64,000 bases of DNA, from contig CBDFHV010000086.1 in assembly GCA_965247705.1 (NCBI GenBank), positions 124,001 through 188,000 on the forward strand, read 5' to 3'. Source of the DNA: CBDFHV01 sp965247705. Its GTDB lineage: Bacteria; Pseudomonadota; Alphaproteobacteria; Rhodospirillales; CAMCUA01. This document shows, in pieces, positions 7,971 to 16,295 of the stretch. The notes beneath the pieces are model-generated. The model was not told the DNA's origin. It was given only the letters and a program-made list of their open reading frames with translations, and did no database searches. The translations under genes and the position numbers were made by a program. The first letter of the stretch is position 1. Every line of letters begins with the position of its first letter.

Positions 7971-8624
7971 ATGAGCGATCCCCGCGCCCCGGCTCCGGCT
8001 CCGGCGCCAAACAACGAGACCGAAATCACCCTCGGGGTCCTGGACGCCATCCAGTCGGACAGCCGGGTGACCCAGCGTTCGGTCGCCCGCGACCTGGGAA
8101 TCGCCCTCGGGCTGGCCAACGCCTACCTGAGGCGTTGCGTGAAAAAGGGCCTGGTCAAGGTGGCCCAGATACCCTCCAATCGCTACTCCTACTACCTGAC
8201 CCCGCGCGGCTTTACGGAAAAGAGCCGCCTGACGGCGGCATACCTGTCCCAGTCCTTCCTGTTCTTTCGCGAGGCCCGCGGCCAGTGCGATGCCCTGTTT
8301 GCCGAATGTGTCCGGCGCGGCTGGCGGCGGGTAACCCTGATTGGCGCCAGCGACCTGGGGGAGATCGCCACCCTCTGCGCCCGCGAGGCCAACGTGACCG
8401 TCACCTGTTTCGTCGATTCGGGAAGCAACGAACCCTCGTTTGCCGGCTATCCGTTGCGACCCGACCTGGCGTCCGTTCGCCAGGCCGACGCGGCAATCGT
8501 GGTCGACCTCAAGGATCCCCAGGCGGCCTACGATGCGCTGAAGGAATTCCTGCCGGCGGCGCGGATACTGCATCCGCGGCTGCTGCGTATCGCCGACGGG
8601 ACCTCCTTCCCGGGCGATGCCTAG
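7971..8624 (+). CDS. EPS-associated winged-helix (MarR-type) transcriptional regulator
   Basis: A 217-residue protein. Residues about 15-80 form a winged helix: an LxxIQSDSRVTQRSVARDLGIALGLANAYLRRC helix-turn-helix and a GLVKV..RYSYYLTPRG wing, the pattern of the EPS-associated MarR-like regulators found beside RfaH-type genes. The C-terminal half (about 110-205) looks like a small Rossmann-type domain (RRVTLIGASDLGEIATL, then VTCFVDSG) that could sense a nucleotide or sugar nucleotide; this is inference. An Ala-Pro repeat precedes the HTH. It is followed 8 bp later by the antiterminator gene. Confidence 0.75.
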   Translation: MSDPRAPAPAPAPNNETEITLGVLDAIQSDSRVTQRSVARDLGIALGLANAYLRRCVKKGLVKVAQIPSNRYSYYLTPRGFTEKSRLTAAYLSQSFLFFREARGQCDALFAECVRRGWRRVTLIGASDLGEIATLCAREANVTVTCFVDSGSNEPSFAGYPLRPDLASVRQADAAIVVDLKDPQAAYDALKEFLPAARILHPRLLRIADGTSFPGDA

Positions 8625-8632
8625 GGGCCCCA

Positions 8633-9136
8633 ATGAAGCAGTGGTTCGTCGCCCATACCCATGCCCGGGGCGAGCCGTTGGCCCGCATCAATCTGCTGCG
8701 GCAGGATTTCGAAGTCTACCTGCCCCAGTACCTGAAGCGGCGCCGCCACGCGCGGCGCACCGACTGGGTACTGTCGCCGTTGTTTCCCCGCTATATCTTC
8801 GTTCACATGGACCTGGAGCGGTGCCGCTGGCGGTCTATCCATTCCACCATCGGCATCTCCCACCTGGTGGGTCACGGCGACCGTCCGGCGGTCCTGAGGG
8901 ACCACATCGTCGACGAGATCAGGGCGCGGGAGAATGAGCGGGGCGTGGTGAACGTCCAGGACGCGCCGCCGTACCGGCGGGGTGAAACAGTGCAGATAAC
9001 CGCGGGCCCCTTGAGCGATCAGCTGGGCCTGTTCGAAGGCGTGGACGACGCGCAACGGGTGATCCTTCTGCTGGATCTCCTGGGGCGGGAAGTCCAAGTC
9101 CGAGTGCCGGCGGAAGCCGTCCGCGCCTACGTCTGA
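8633..9136 (+). CDS. NusG-family specialised antiterminator (RfaH-like)
   Basis: A 167-residue NusG paralogue. The NGN domain opens WFVAHTHARGEPLARINL and includes SPLFPRYIFVHMDL and the TIGISHLVG strand; the C-terminal KOW-like part begins RRGETVQITAGPLSDQLGLFEG. Such proteins bind RNA polymerase and suppress Rho termination and polarity in long operons. It is not the housekeeping NusG: there is no secE or ribosomal-protein neighbour and it sits at the head of a polysaccharide locus. An exact ops sequence lies 69 bp past its stop. The ATG at 8633 is taken because the open frame upstream overlaps the regulator gene. Confidence 0.88.
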   Translation: MKQWFVAHTHARGEPLARINLLRQDFEVYLPQYLKRRRHARRTDWVLSPLFPRYIFVHMDLERCRWRSIHSTIGISHLVGHGDRPAVLRDHIVDEIRARENERGVVNVQDAPPYRRGETVQITAGPLSDQLGLFEGVDDAQRVILLLDLLGREVQVRVPAEAVRAYV

Positions 9137-9204
9137 ACCGACCCCTCGGGGTCCAGGCAGACGGCAGCATTCCCTCGACCGGTGGACCACAGGTTCACCC
9201 GGAG

Positions 9205-9216
9205 GGCGGTAGCGTG
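9205..9216 (+). promoter_or_regulatory. ops element (RfaH recruitment site) before legB
   Basis: GGCGGTAGCGTG matches all 12 positions of the operon polarity suppressor sequence of enterobacterial RfaH-controlled operons (established knowledge). It is on the coding strand between the RfaH-like gene (stop 9136) and the chosen legB start (9263), so it would lie in the transcribed leader, where ops acts by pausing polymerase and exposing the non-template strand. Confidence 0.72.
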
Positions 9217-9262
9217 GCATGGCGCCACGACCTATCCCCAAACCGAATACGGATTACACAAC

Positions 9263-10261
9263 GTGTGGAAAGACCGCTCCGTCCTGGTCACCGGCGCCGA
9301 CGGCTTCATCGGCTCCCACCTGACCGAGACCCTGGTGGCGCGCGGCGCCCGGGTGACGGCGCTTGCCCTCTATACGGGGCTGGACAGCCACGGCTGGCTG
9401 GACGAACTGCCGGCGGCGGCCCGCGGTTCGCTGCGCCGGGAGCGCGGCGACATCCGCGACGCCCATCAGATGGCGGACCTCTGCCGGGACCAATCGGTGG
9501 TCTTCCACCTGGCGGCCTTGATCGGCATCCCTTACTCCTACGCCGCCCCGTCCAGCTATGTGCAGACCAACGTGCAAGGCACCGTCAACGTGCTCGAGGG
9601 CGCCCGGCGGACCGGCGTGGACCGGCTGGTGCATACCTCCACCAGCGAGGTCTATGGCACCGCGCGGACCCGGCCCATCGGCGAGGACCATCCCCTGCAG
9701 GCCCAGTCGCCCTATGCCGCCTCCAAGATGGCGGCCGACATGATGGCGGAATCCTTCGCCCGCTCGTTCGGCTTGCCGGTTATCACGCTCAGGCCCTTCA
9801 ACACCTTTGGCCCCCGGCAGAGCGAGCGGGCGGTCCTGCCGACGGCCATCCGCCAGGCCCTGGACCCGGACTGCGATGCCATCCGGCTGGGCGATCTGAG
9901 CCCGGCGCGGGACTTCACCTTCGTCGCCGACACGGTGGAGGCCTTCCTGCGGGTCGCCGCCCTGGACGACAAACACGTCGGGGCCGTGTTCAACGCCGGG
10001 ACGGGTCGCATGGTGACCATAGGTGAAGCGGTGGCGGCGGTGTGCCGGGTGACCGGCTGCAACAAGCCGGTCGAAGAGGAAGCGATCCGGCGCCGGCCCG
10101 CGGACAGCGAGGTGATGGCCCTGCAGGCGGACCCATCCCGCCTCGCCGAGGCCAGCGGCTGGGCGCCGTCGGTCACCCTCGAGGACGGGCTGGCCCGCAC
10201 GGCGGCCTGGTGGCGCGATAGGCTTCCCCATGCCCGCCCCGAGGCGGACTACCTGATATGA
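9263..10261 (+). CDS. legB: LegB-type nucleotide-sugar 4,6-dehydratase (legionaminic acid pathway)
   Basis: A 332-residue extended SDR. TGADGFIG is at residues 10-17, TSTSEVYG at 125-132 and the catalytic Y151-x3-K155 in SPYAASK. In the legionaminic pathway LegB dehydrates GDP-GlcNAc to the 4-keto-6-deoxy intermediate. The GTG start at 9263 gives MWKDRSVLVTGADGFIG, the usual LegB N-terminus; an in-frame ATG at 9182 would place the ops element inside the coding region and add 27 residues with no family match. It overlaps legC by 4 bp and heads the legionaminic block. Confidence 0.9.
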   Translation: MWKDRSVLVTGADGFIGSHLTETLVARGARVTALALYTGLDSHGWLDELPAAARGSLRRERGDIRDAHQMADLCRDQSVVFHLAALIGIPYSYAAPSSYVQTNVQGTVNVLEGARRTGVDRLVHTSTSEVYGTARTRPIGEDHPLQAQSPYAASKMAADMMAESFARSFGLPVITLRPFNTFGPRQSERAVLPTAIRQALDPDCDAIRLGDLSPARDFTFVADTVEAFLRVAALDDKHVGAVFNAGTGRMVTIGEAVAAVCRVTGCNKPVEEEAIRRRPADSEVMALQADPSRLAEASGWAPSVTLEDGLARTAAWWRDRLPHARPEADYLI

Positions 10262-11463
10262 CGGCGGCGGCCGCCATCGCGCCGGAAACCCTGGTCGACA
10301 GGGTCACGGCGGCTCTGTCCCGGGTCGCCCCGCCGCCGGCCGCCCTGCACGAGCCGGAGTTCGTCGGCAATGAATGGGCCTACGTCAAGGAATGCCTGGA
10401 CACGGGTTGGGTTTCGACCGCCGGCGCCTACGTTTCGCGCTTCGAGACCCTGCTGACGGACATCACCGGTGCCGGCCATGCCGTCGCCACCATCAACGGC
10501 ACGGCGGCACTGCACGCAGCCCTGCTGGCCCTCGGCGTCGAGGCAGGGGATGAAGTGATCGTGCCGGCGCTTTCCTTTGTCGCCACGGCCAACGCCGTCG
10601 CCCACTGCGGCGCCGTGCCCCACTTCGCCGACGTCGAGACAGCGACCCTGGGCCTGGACCCGGCGCGCCTGGCGGCCCACCTGGCGGTCATCGCCGAGGC
10701 CTCCGGGGACGGTCTGCGCAACCGGCGGACCGGCCGGCCCGTGAAGGCCGTGGTTTGCATGCATACCTTCGGCCATCCCTCGGACTTGCCGGGCCTGTTG
10801 GCCGCCTGCGGCCAGTTCAACCTGCCGCTGGTGGAGGACGCCGCCGAGTCCCTGGGCTCGATGTACGGGGACCGGCACACGGGGACCTTCGGCCGGGTGG
10901 GCGTGCTGAGCTTCAACGGCAACAAGACGGTGACCACCGGCGGCGGCGGCGGCGTTCTTACTGGCGATGACGATCTGGCGGCGCGGGTGCGCCATCTCAC
11001 CACCACCGCCAAGACGGCCCATCCGTGGCGCTTCGATCACGACGCGGTCGGCTACAACTACCGCCTGCCCAACATCAACGCCGCCCTCGGCTGTGCCCAA
11101 CTGGAGCAGTTGCCCGGCTTCCTCGCCCGCAAGCGCACCCTGGCCGAGGCCTATGGTTTGGCGCTGGAACCCATCGACGGACTGACCGTGGTGCGGGAGC
11201 CGGCCCGTGGGCGCAGCAATTTCTGGCTCAATGCCCTGATGCTGGAGGGCGACGACGCGGACTTGCGGGACGCCATCCTGGAAGCCACCAACGGCATTGG
11301 CATCGGCACCCGTCCCGCCTGGACGCCCCTGCACCGGCTGCCCATGTACGCCGACTGCCCGCGGATGGATCTGGTGACGACCGAGTCCCTGTGGCGACGC
11401 CTGATCTGCCTGCCCAGCAGCGCCCGCCTGGCCGACCGTCTACCCGAGGATCTCCGTGGCTGA
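10258..11463 (+). CDS. legC: LegC-type PLP aminotransferase
   Basis: A 401-residue DegT/DnrJ/EryC1-fold sugar aminotransferase that adds an amino group at C4 of the 4-keto sugar made by LegB. The Schiff-base lysine is K223 in SFNGNKTVTTGGGG; VIVPALSFVATANAV and the EDAAESLGS aspartate strand (PLP pyridine nitrogen) are intact. The long insert between residues 140 and 165 (VIAEASGDGLRNRRTGRPVKAV) fits the LegC subgroup. The ATG overlaps the legB stop; the TGA overlaps the GTG start of legG by 8 bp. Confidence 0.9.
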   Translation: MTAAAAIAPETLVDRVTAALSRVAPPPAALHEPEFVGNEWAYVKECLDTGWVSTAGAYVSRFETLLTDITGAGHAVATINGTAALHAALLALGVEAGDEVIVPALSFVATANAVAHCGAVPHFADVETATLGLDPARLAAHLAVIAEASGDGLRNRRTGRPVKAVVCMHTFGHPSDLPGLLAACGQFNLPLVEDAAESLGSMYGDRHTGTFGRVGVLSFNGNKTVTTGGGGGVLTGDDDLAARVRHLTTTAKTAHPWRFDHDAVGYNYRLPNINAALGCAQLEQLPGFLARKRTLAEAYGLALEPIDGLTVVREPARGRSNFWLNALMLEGDDADLRDAILEATNGIGIGTRPAWTPLHRLPMYADCPRMDLVTTESLWRRLICLPSSARLADRLPEDLRG

Positions 11464-12628
11464 ACGGCGAATCTGCGTGGTCACCGGAAGCCGGGCCGAA
11501 TACGGCCTTTTGTCCTGGCTGATGACGGCAATCCAACGGACATCGGAATTGGCACTCCAGGTCGCCGTCACCGGGAGTCACTTGGAGCCCCGGTTCGGCG
11601 ACACCTGGCGGGAGATCGTCGCCGACGGGTTCCCCATCGACGCCAGGATTCCGTTGGGGCTGGACGACGACACCCCGCAAGGGGTGACCGCCGCCCTGGG
11701 CCGGGCCACCGTCGGCTTCGGCGAGGCCTTCGCCCGCCTGCGGCCCGACGTCGTGGTGGTGCTGGGCGACCGGTTCGAGATCCTGGCCGCCGCCCAAGCG
11801 ACCTTGCTGGCGCGACTACCCCTGGCCCACATCCACGGCGGCGAGCTGACGGAAGGGGCTGTCGATGACGCCATTCGCCACGCCATCACGAAAATGGCTC
11901 ACCTGCACTTTACCGCCTGCGGGGCCTACGCCCGCCGGGTGATCCAGTTGGGCGAACCGCCGGAACGGGTGTTCGAGGTCGGCGCGCTCGGCGCGGAGGC
12001 GGTGGCGAATACCGACTACGAGAATCGCGCGGTACTGGAGGCCGAGCTGGGCCTGACCCTGGATGCGCCTCTGCTGCTGGTCACCTACCATCCCGCCACC
12101 CTGGGCCGGCTGTCGCCGGAGGCCGCGATAGGCGCCCTGCTTGCCGCCCTCGAGAAGCGGCCGGCGACGCGAATCGTCTTCACCGGCGTCAATGCCGATC
12201 CGGGCCGCGACGCCGTGGACCGGCCGATCCGCGCCTTCGTGGCCGATCGGCCCGGGCGGACGGTCTTTCGGGAGTCCCTGGGTCAACGGCGCTACCTGTC
12301 GGCGATGCGCCTGGCGGCGGCGGTGGTGGGCAATTCCTCCAGCGGCGTCATCGAGGCGCCAACCCTGGGCGTGCCTGTGGTCAACATCGGCGACCGGCAG
12401 AAAGGGCGTCTGCGGGCTGCCTCGGTCATCGACTGCGCCGAGACGGAAGGCGACATCCTGGCCGCCCTGGACAAGGCCCTGGACCCGGCGTTTCGCGACG
12501 GCCTCGCGGGCATAGAGCCGCCCTTCGGGCGCGGCGGCGCGGCGGCGCGCATCGCCGGCATCCTGGCCACCACGGACCTGACCGACGTGATCCACAAGAC
12601 CTTTCACGATCTGCCCCAGGCGGCCTGA
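11456..12628 (+). CDS. legG: hydrolysing NDP-diacetamido-sugar 2-epimerase (LegG/NeuC)
   Basis: A 390-residue GT-B-fold enzyme of the NeuC/WecB family that inverts C2 and releases the nucleotide to give 2,4-diacetamido-2,4,6-trideoxymannose. Family signatures are the N-terminal VVTGSRAEYGLL, HIHGGELTEGAVDDAIRHAITKMAHLHF, and the C-terminal VVGNSSSGVIEAPTLGVPVVNIGDRQKGR. GTG start at 11456 within the legC end; no other start keeps the VTGSRAEYG strand at the N-terminus. Confidence 0.92.
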   Translation: MAERRICVVTGSRAEYGLLSWLMTAIQRTSELALQVAVTGSHLEPRFGDTWREIVADGFPIDARIPLGLDDDTPQGVTAALGRATVGFGEAFARLRPDVVVVLGDRFEILAAAQATLLARLPLAHIHGGELTEGAVDDAIRHAITKMAHLHFTACGAYARRVIQLGEPPERVFEVGALGAEAVANTDYENRAVLEAELGLTLDAPLLLVTYHPATLGRLSPEAAIGALLAALEKRPATRIVFTGVNADPGRDAVDRPIRAFVADRPGRTVFRESLGQRRYLSAMRLAAAVVGNSSSGVIEAPTLGVPVVNIGDRQKGRLRAASVIDCAETEGDILAALDKALDPAFRDGLAGIEPPFGRGGAAARIAGILATTDLTDVIHKTFHDLPQAA

Positions 12629-12641
12629 GGACACGCCACCC

Positions 12642-13718
12642 ATGCCCGTTCACGTCATCGCCGAGGCCGGAGTCAACCACAACGGCGAAGAGTCCCTGGC
12701 CCTGGACCTGGTCGCCGCCGCGGCGGCGGCGGGCGCGGACACGGTGAAGTTCCAGACCTTCCGGGCCGAGGACGTGGTCACCCCGGACGCGACCAAGGCG
12801 GCCTACCAGAAGGCGACGACCGATGCCGGGGAAACCCAGTACCAGATGCTGAAGCGCCTTGAACTCACCGCCGATGCCCATCGCGCCGTACAGGCGTCCT
12901 GCCGGGACCACGGAATCGCCTTCCTGTCGAGCCCCTTCGGGCTGGAGAGCCTGCGCTTTCTGGTCGACGACCTGGGGGTGGACGCCATCAAGATCCCGTC
13001 CGGCGAGATCACCAACGGGCCGCTGTTGCTGGCCGCCGCCCGCAGCGGCCGCCGCCTCATCGTCTCCACGGGGATGAGCAGCCTGGACGAGGTTCGCCAA
13101 GCCCTGGGCGTCGTCGCCTTCGGGCGCACGGCGGGCACGGACGCGACGCCATCGCGGCGGACCTTCGCGGAAGCGCTCGATTCCGCGGCGGGGCGCGCGG
13201 CGTTGACGGACAGCGTGGTGCTGCTTCACTGCACCAGTCAGTACCCGGCGCCGGCGGAGGACGTGAACCTGCGGGCGATGGATACCCTGGCCGATACGTT
13301 CGGCCTGCCGGTGGGCTTGTCCGACCACAGCGAGGGTATCGCTGTGCCGATCGCGGCGGTCGCCCGGGGCGCCACCGTGATCGAGAAACATTTGACCCTG
13401 GATCGGCAGCTGCCCGGCCCCGATCACCGGGCCTCCCTGGAGCCGGACACCTTCGCCGCCATGGTGGCGGCGATTCGCACCGTCGAACGGGCGCTGGGGG
13501 ACGGCGTCAAGGCGCCCAGGCCGTCGGAGGCGGACACCGCGGCGGTGGCCCGGCGCAGTCTCGCCGCCATCGCCCCGGTAGCCGCCGGAGAGCCCTTCAC
13601 CGTATTCAATCTGGGCAGTCTGCGGCCGGGAACGGGGATCTCGCCGATGGCCTATTGGGACTGGCTGGGCCGGTCCGCCGGCCGGGACTGGCCGGCGGGG
13701 GCCCTGCTGGAAACATGA
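12642..13718 (+). CDS. legI: N,N'-diacetyllegionaminic acid synthase (NeuB family)
   Basis: A 358-residue PEP-dependent synthase condensing the 2,4-diacetamido-mannose with phosphoenolpyruvate to the nine-carbon legionaminic acid. The TIM barrel starts HVIAEAGVNHNGEESLALDL and contains KFQTFRAEDVVT, SSPFGLESL, KIPSGEITN and LSDHSEGIAVPIAA; the C-terminal SAF (antifreeze-like) domain from about residue 290 reads RRSLAAIAPVAAGEPFTVFNLGSLRPGTGI. An insert around residues 155-190 lengthens it slightly. It begins 13 bp after legG. Confidence 0.93.
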   Translation: MPVHVIAEAGVNHNGEESLALDLVAAAAAAGADTVKFQTFRAEDVVTPDATKAAYQKATTDAGETQYQMLKRLELTADAHRAVQASCRDHGIAFLSSPFGLESLRFLVDDLGVDAIKIPSGEITNGPLLLAAARSGRRLIVSTGMSSLDEVRQALGVVAFGRTAGTDATPSRRTFAEALDSAAGRAALTDSVVLLHCTSQYPAPAEDVNLRAMDTLADTFGLPVGLSDHSEGIAVPIAAVARGATVIEKHLTLDRQLPGPDHRASLEPDTFAAMVAAIRTVERALGDGVKAPRPSEADTAAVARRSLAAIAPVAAGEPFTVFNLGSLRPGTGISPMAYWDWLGRSAGRDWPAGALLET

Positions 13719-14353
13719 GCCGGCCGGTGATCGTGGTGGGAAGCGGCGGCCACGCCAAGGTGGTGATAGATGTCTTGCTTGTGGCCGGGATTTCTGTCCT
13801 CGGGCGCACCGACCGGACGCCAGGGGACGTACCGGCGGAACTCCAGGGCGTGCCGCTCCTCGGCGACGACGGGGCGCTCCGGGGGCACGAACCGGATGCC
13901 GTGGAACTCGCCAACGGCCTCGGCGGCGCGGCGGACACGGCAGGGCGGCACGCGCTGTTTCGGCGGTTAAAGGCGGCGGGCTATGACTTCGTCACGTTGC
14001 GCCATCCGGCGGCGGTGATCGCGCAAGATTCGGCGCTGGATGAGGGCGCCCAGGTAATGGCCGGCGCGGTGATTCAGCCGGCCTGCCACATCGGCGCCAA
14101 CAGCCTGGTCAACACCGGCGCCCGCGTGGACCACGATTGCCGAATCGGCGACCACGCCCATGTGGGGCCTGGTGCCGTGCTGTGCGGTGGGGTAATCGTT
14201 GGCGAGGGCTGCCACGTGGGTGCCGGGGGTACCGTCATACAAGGCGTCGACATCGGCGCCGGTGCCATCGTGGCGGCCGGTGCCGTGGTCGTCCACAACG
14301 TCGCCCCGGGCGCGCGGGTGGCCGGCGTTCCGGCGCGGGAGATGGCGGCGTGA
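13715..14353 (+). CDS. NeuD/PglD-type sugar O/N-acyltransferase, probable LegH
   Basis: A 212-residue acyltransferase with the PglD/NeuD layout: an N-terminal nucleotide-sugar-binding half starting VVGSGGHAKVVIDV and a C-terminal left-handed beta-helix of hexapeptide repeats (about 95-205; for example HIGANSLVNTGARVDHDCRIG). The catalytic His candidate is in GARVDHDC. In this setting it most likely N-acetylates the 4-amino group produced by LegC, the step called LegH in Campylobacter; O-acetylation of the finished nonulosonic acid, as in NeuD, is the alternative. ATG at 13715 overlaps the legI stop, so the longer frame from 13655 is rejected. Confidence 0.82.
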   Translation: MSRPVIVVGSGGHAKVVIDVLLVAGISVLGRTDRTPGDVPAELQGVPLLGDDGALRGHEPDAVELANGLGGAADTAGRHALFRRLKAAGYDFVTLRHPAAVIAQDSALDEGAQVMAGAVIQPACHIGANSLVNTGARVDHDCRIGDHAHVGPGAVLCGGVIVGEGCHVGAGGTVIQGVDIGAGAIVAAGAVVVHNVAPGARVAGVPAREMAA

Positions 14354-15411
14354 AAGACTGGCAGGAAGCCCTGGTCGCCACGGATACCCGCATCGTTGAG
14401 GCGATTCGGGTGCTGGATGATTCCGATGCCCACATCTGCCTGGTGGTGGACGGCGGCCGAAAGCTTCTGGGCACGGTCACCGATGGCGACATCCGGCGGG
14501 GCATCCTGCGCAGCATACCCTTGGACGCGCCCGTGGACGCGATCATGAACACCGCGCCCAAGGTCGTCTCCGCCAGTCGGCCGGACACCGAGACAGTCCG
14601 CCTGATGACGTCGCTGTCCATGCGGCAGATGCCGGTGGTGGACGGCGACGGCCAGGTGGTGGACCTGAAGGTGCTGGACGACCTGATGGCGGCGCCGAAC
14701 GGGCAGCGTCCGAACTGGGTCGTGCTGATGGCCGGCGGCCGCGGCATGCGATTGCGGCCCCTGACCCGCAAGACGCCGAAGCCCCTCCTCAGTCTCAGCG
14801 GCACGCCGATCCTGGAGTGGATCGTGAAGGCATTTCTCAGGGAAGGCTTCCACCGTTTCCTGATCTCGGTGAACTATAAGGCGGACCTCGTGAAAGAGCA
14901 CCTCGGCGACGGGAGTCGACTGGGCGCCGAGATCCGTTACTTGGAGGAAAGCACGCCGCTGGGCACGGCCGGGCCACTGGGGTTGATCGACGAGCGGCCC
15001 CAGGATCCAATTTTCGTCATGAATGGCGATATCCTCACAAAGGTCAACGTGGCCCGCCTGCTAGATTTCCATCAGGAACAGGAAGCGACCGCCACCATGG
15101 CGGTGGGGGAATATGAGGTCGAGGTGCCCTACGGGGTGGTAGTCACCGACGGCCCCCGGGTCGCGGCCGTCGAGGAGAAGCCGAAGCATCGCTTTTACAT
15201 CAACGCCGGCATGTACGTTCTCGATCCCACAGTCCTTGACCTGGTGGAGCGCGATAATCCACTTGACATGCCGGACCTGTTCCGGCGTCTCATCGACGAG
15301 GGCCGCACTGTGGCGGCCTTCCCCGTGCGCGAATACTGGCTTGACATCGGCCGCCGTGACGACTTCGACCGTGCCCGCACCGAGTTCGACGATCTGTTCG
15401 GGTCGCGGTAG
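14350..15411 (+). CDS. ptmE: CBS-domain nucleotidyltransferase, glucosamine-1-phosphate guanylyltransferase-like (PtmE)
   Basis: A 353-residue protein with two CBS domains in the first 115 residues (VVDGGRKLLGTVTDGDIRRG; MPVVDGDGQVVDLKVL) and a sugar-phosphate nucleotidyltransferase domain from about residue 124 (LMAGGRGMRLRPLTRKTPKPLL). In Campylobacter the same architecture is PtmE, which makes GDP-glucosamine for the GDP-linked legionaminic pathway, so the nucleotide used here is probably GDP. GTG start at 14350 overlaps the preceding TGA by 4 bp. The CBS pair may allow feedback by nucleotides (inference). Confidence 0.87.
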   Translation: MKDWQEALVATDTRIVEAIRVLDDSDAHICLVVDGGRKLLGTVTDGDIRRGILRSIPLDAPVDAIMNTAPKVVSASRPDTETVRLMTSLSMRQMPVVDGDGQVVDLKVLDDLMAAPNGQRPNWVVLMAGGRGMRLRPLTRKTPKPLLSLSGTPILEWIVKAFLREGFHRFLISVNYKADLVKEHLGDGSRLGAEIRYLEESTPLGTAGPLGLIDERPQDPIFVMNGDILTKVNVARLLDFHQEQEATATMAVGEYEVEVPYGVVVTDGPRVAAVEEKPKHRFYINAGMYVLDPTVLDLVERDNPLDMPDLFRRLIDEGRTVAAFPVREYWLDIGRRDDFDRARTEFDDLFGSR

Positions 15412-15499
15412 GACGAACAGCCGTGGGTGCCAAGCCGAACCTGCCATGCTTCCCAACCGGCGTTGGTGAAAACGGAAGCATCGCTGGCGCCCTTGCCTC

Positions 15500-16252
15500 G
15501 TGATCGATGAACTTCAGGTCCTGGCCGTGATCATCGCCCGTGGCGGGTCCAAGGGGCTGCCGGGGAAGAACCTGCTGCCTCTCGCCGGCAAGCCGCTACT
15601 GGCCTGGACCATCGAAGCGGCTCACGGGGCGGCCTTGGTGGACCGGACCATCCTGTCGTCGGATGATAAGGAGATCGTCGAGGAGGCCCGGCGCCGAAAC
15701 GGCGACGTGCCATTCGTGCGGCCCCGGCATCTGGCCACAGACGATGCCACGGCTGAAGATGTTCTCATTCACGCCATCGTCACCGTCGGCGGGTGCTACG
15801 ACTACGCGGTCCTACTGCAGGCTACATCACCGCTGCGGCGATCCGAGGATATCGACGGCGCCATTCGCCATTGTCATGAGGCGGGCGCGACAGCCTGCGT
15901 TGCCGTCACCCCTGTCGCCAAGCCGCCTCAGTGGATGGTACACCTGGACGCTCAGGGACGTACGCATACCATCCTCGACGACGACCGCTTGGTAACGCGC
16001 CGCCAGGAGGCGCCCCAGGCATTTGTTTTCAATGGCGCGGTCTATGTGGTGCAAACGGCCCCTTTCTTGAGGTCGCGTACAATCCATGGTGAGGACACCG
16101 TGGCCTATGTCATGCCGCCTGAGCGGTCGGTGGACGTAGACACCCAGTTCGACTTGTGGCTAGCGGAAACTTGCCTCCGGCACGAGGCCGGACCAGGACC
16201 TGGGGTGCGGACGTCAAAAAGGGATAACCCGCCGGATGGCCGCGTCTACTGA
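15500..16252 (+). CDS. legF: CMP-legionaminic acid synthetase (LegF/NeuA family)
   Basis: A 250-residue cytidylyltransferase activating the nonulosonic acid with CTP. The signature IIARGGSKGLPGKN at residues 11-24, LLQATSPLR, and the late RSVDVDTQFDLWLAE with its metal-binding Asp are all present. GTG start at 15500. An 88-bp gap separates it from ptmE, and codon use from here to about 17530 is visibly less GC-biased than in legB-ptmE. Confidence 0.9.
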   Translation: MIDELQVLAVIIARGGSKGLPGKNLLPLAGKPLLAWTIEAAHGAALVDRTILSSDDKEIVEEARRRNGDVPFVRPRHLATDDATAEDVLIHAIVTVGGCYDYAVLLQATSPLRRSEDIDGAIRHCHEAGATACVAVTPVAKPPQWMVHLDAQGRTHTILDDDRLVTRRQEAPQAFVFNGAVYVVQTAPFLRSRTIHGEDTVAYVMPPERSVDVDTQFDLWLAETCLRHEAGPGPGVRTSKRDNPPDGRVY

Positions 16253-16295
16253 GGCACATTTGCTGCCCGACTACTCGCCGTTGATCGTCTGAACC

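Noticed and set aside
8633..9136. Housekeeping NusG
   Set aside because: No secE, rplK or rplA neighbours, and it is paired with an EPS regulator and an ops site.
9182..9262. Earlier ATG for legB
   Set aside because: It would add 27 residues not found in LegB and put the ops motif in the coding region; GTG 9263 gives the normal N-terminus.
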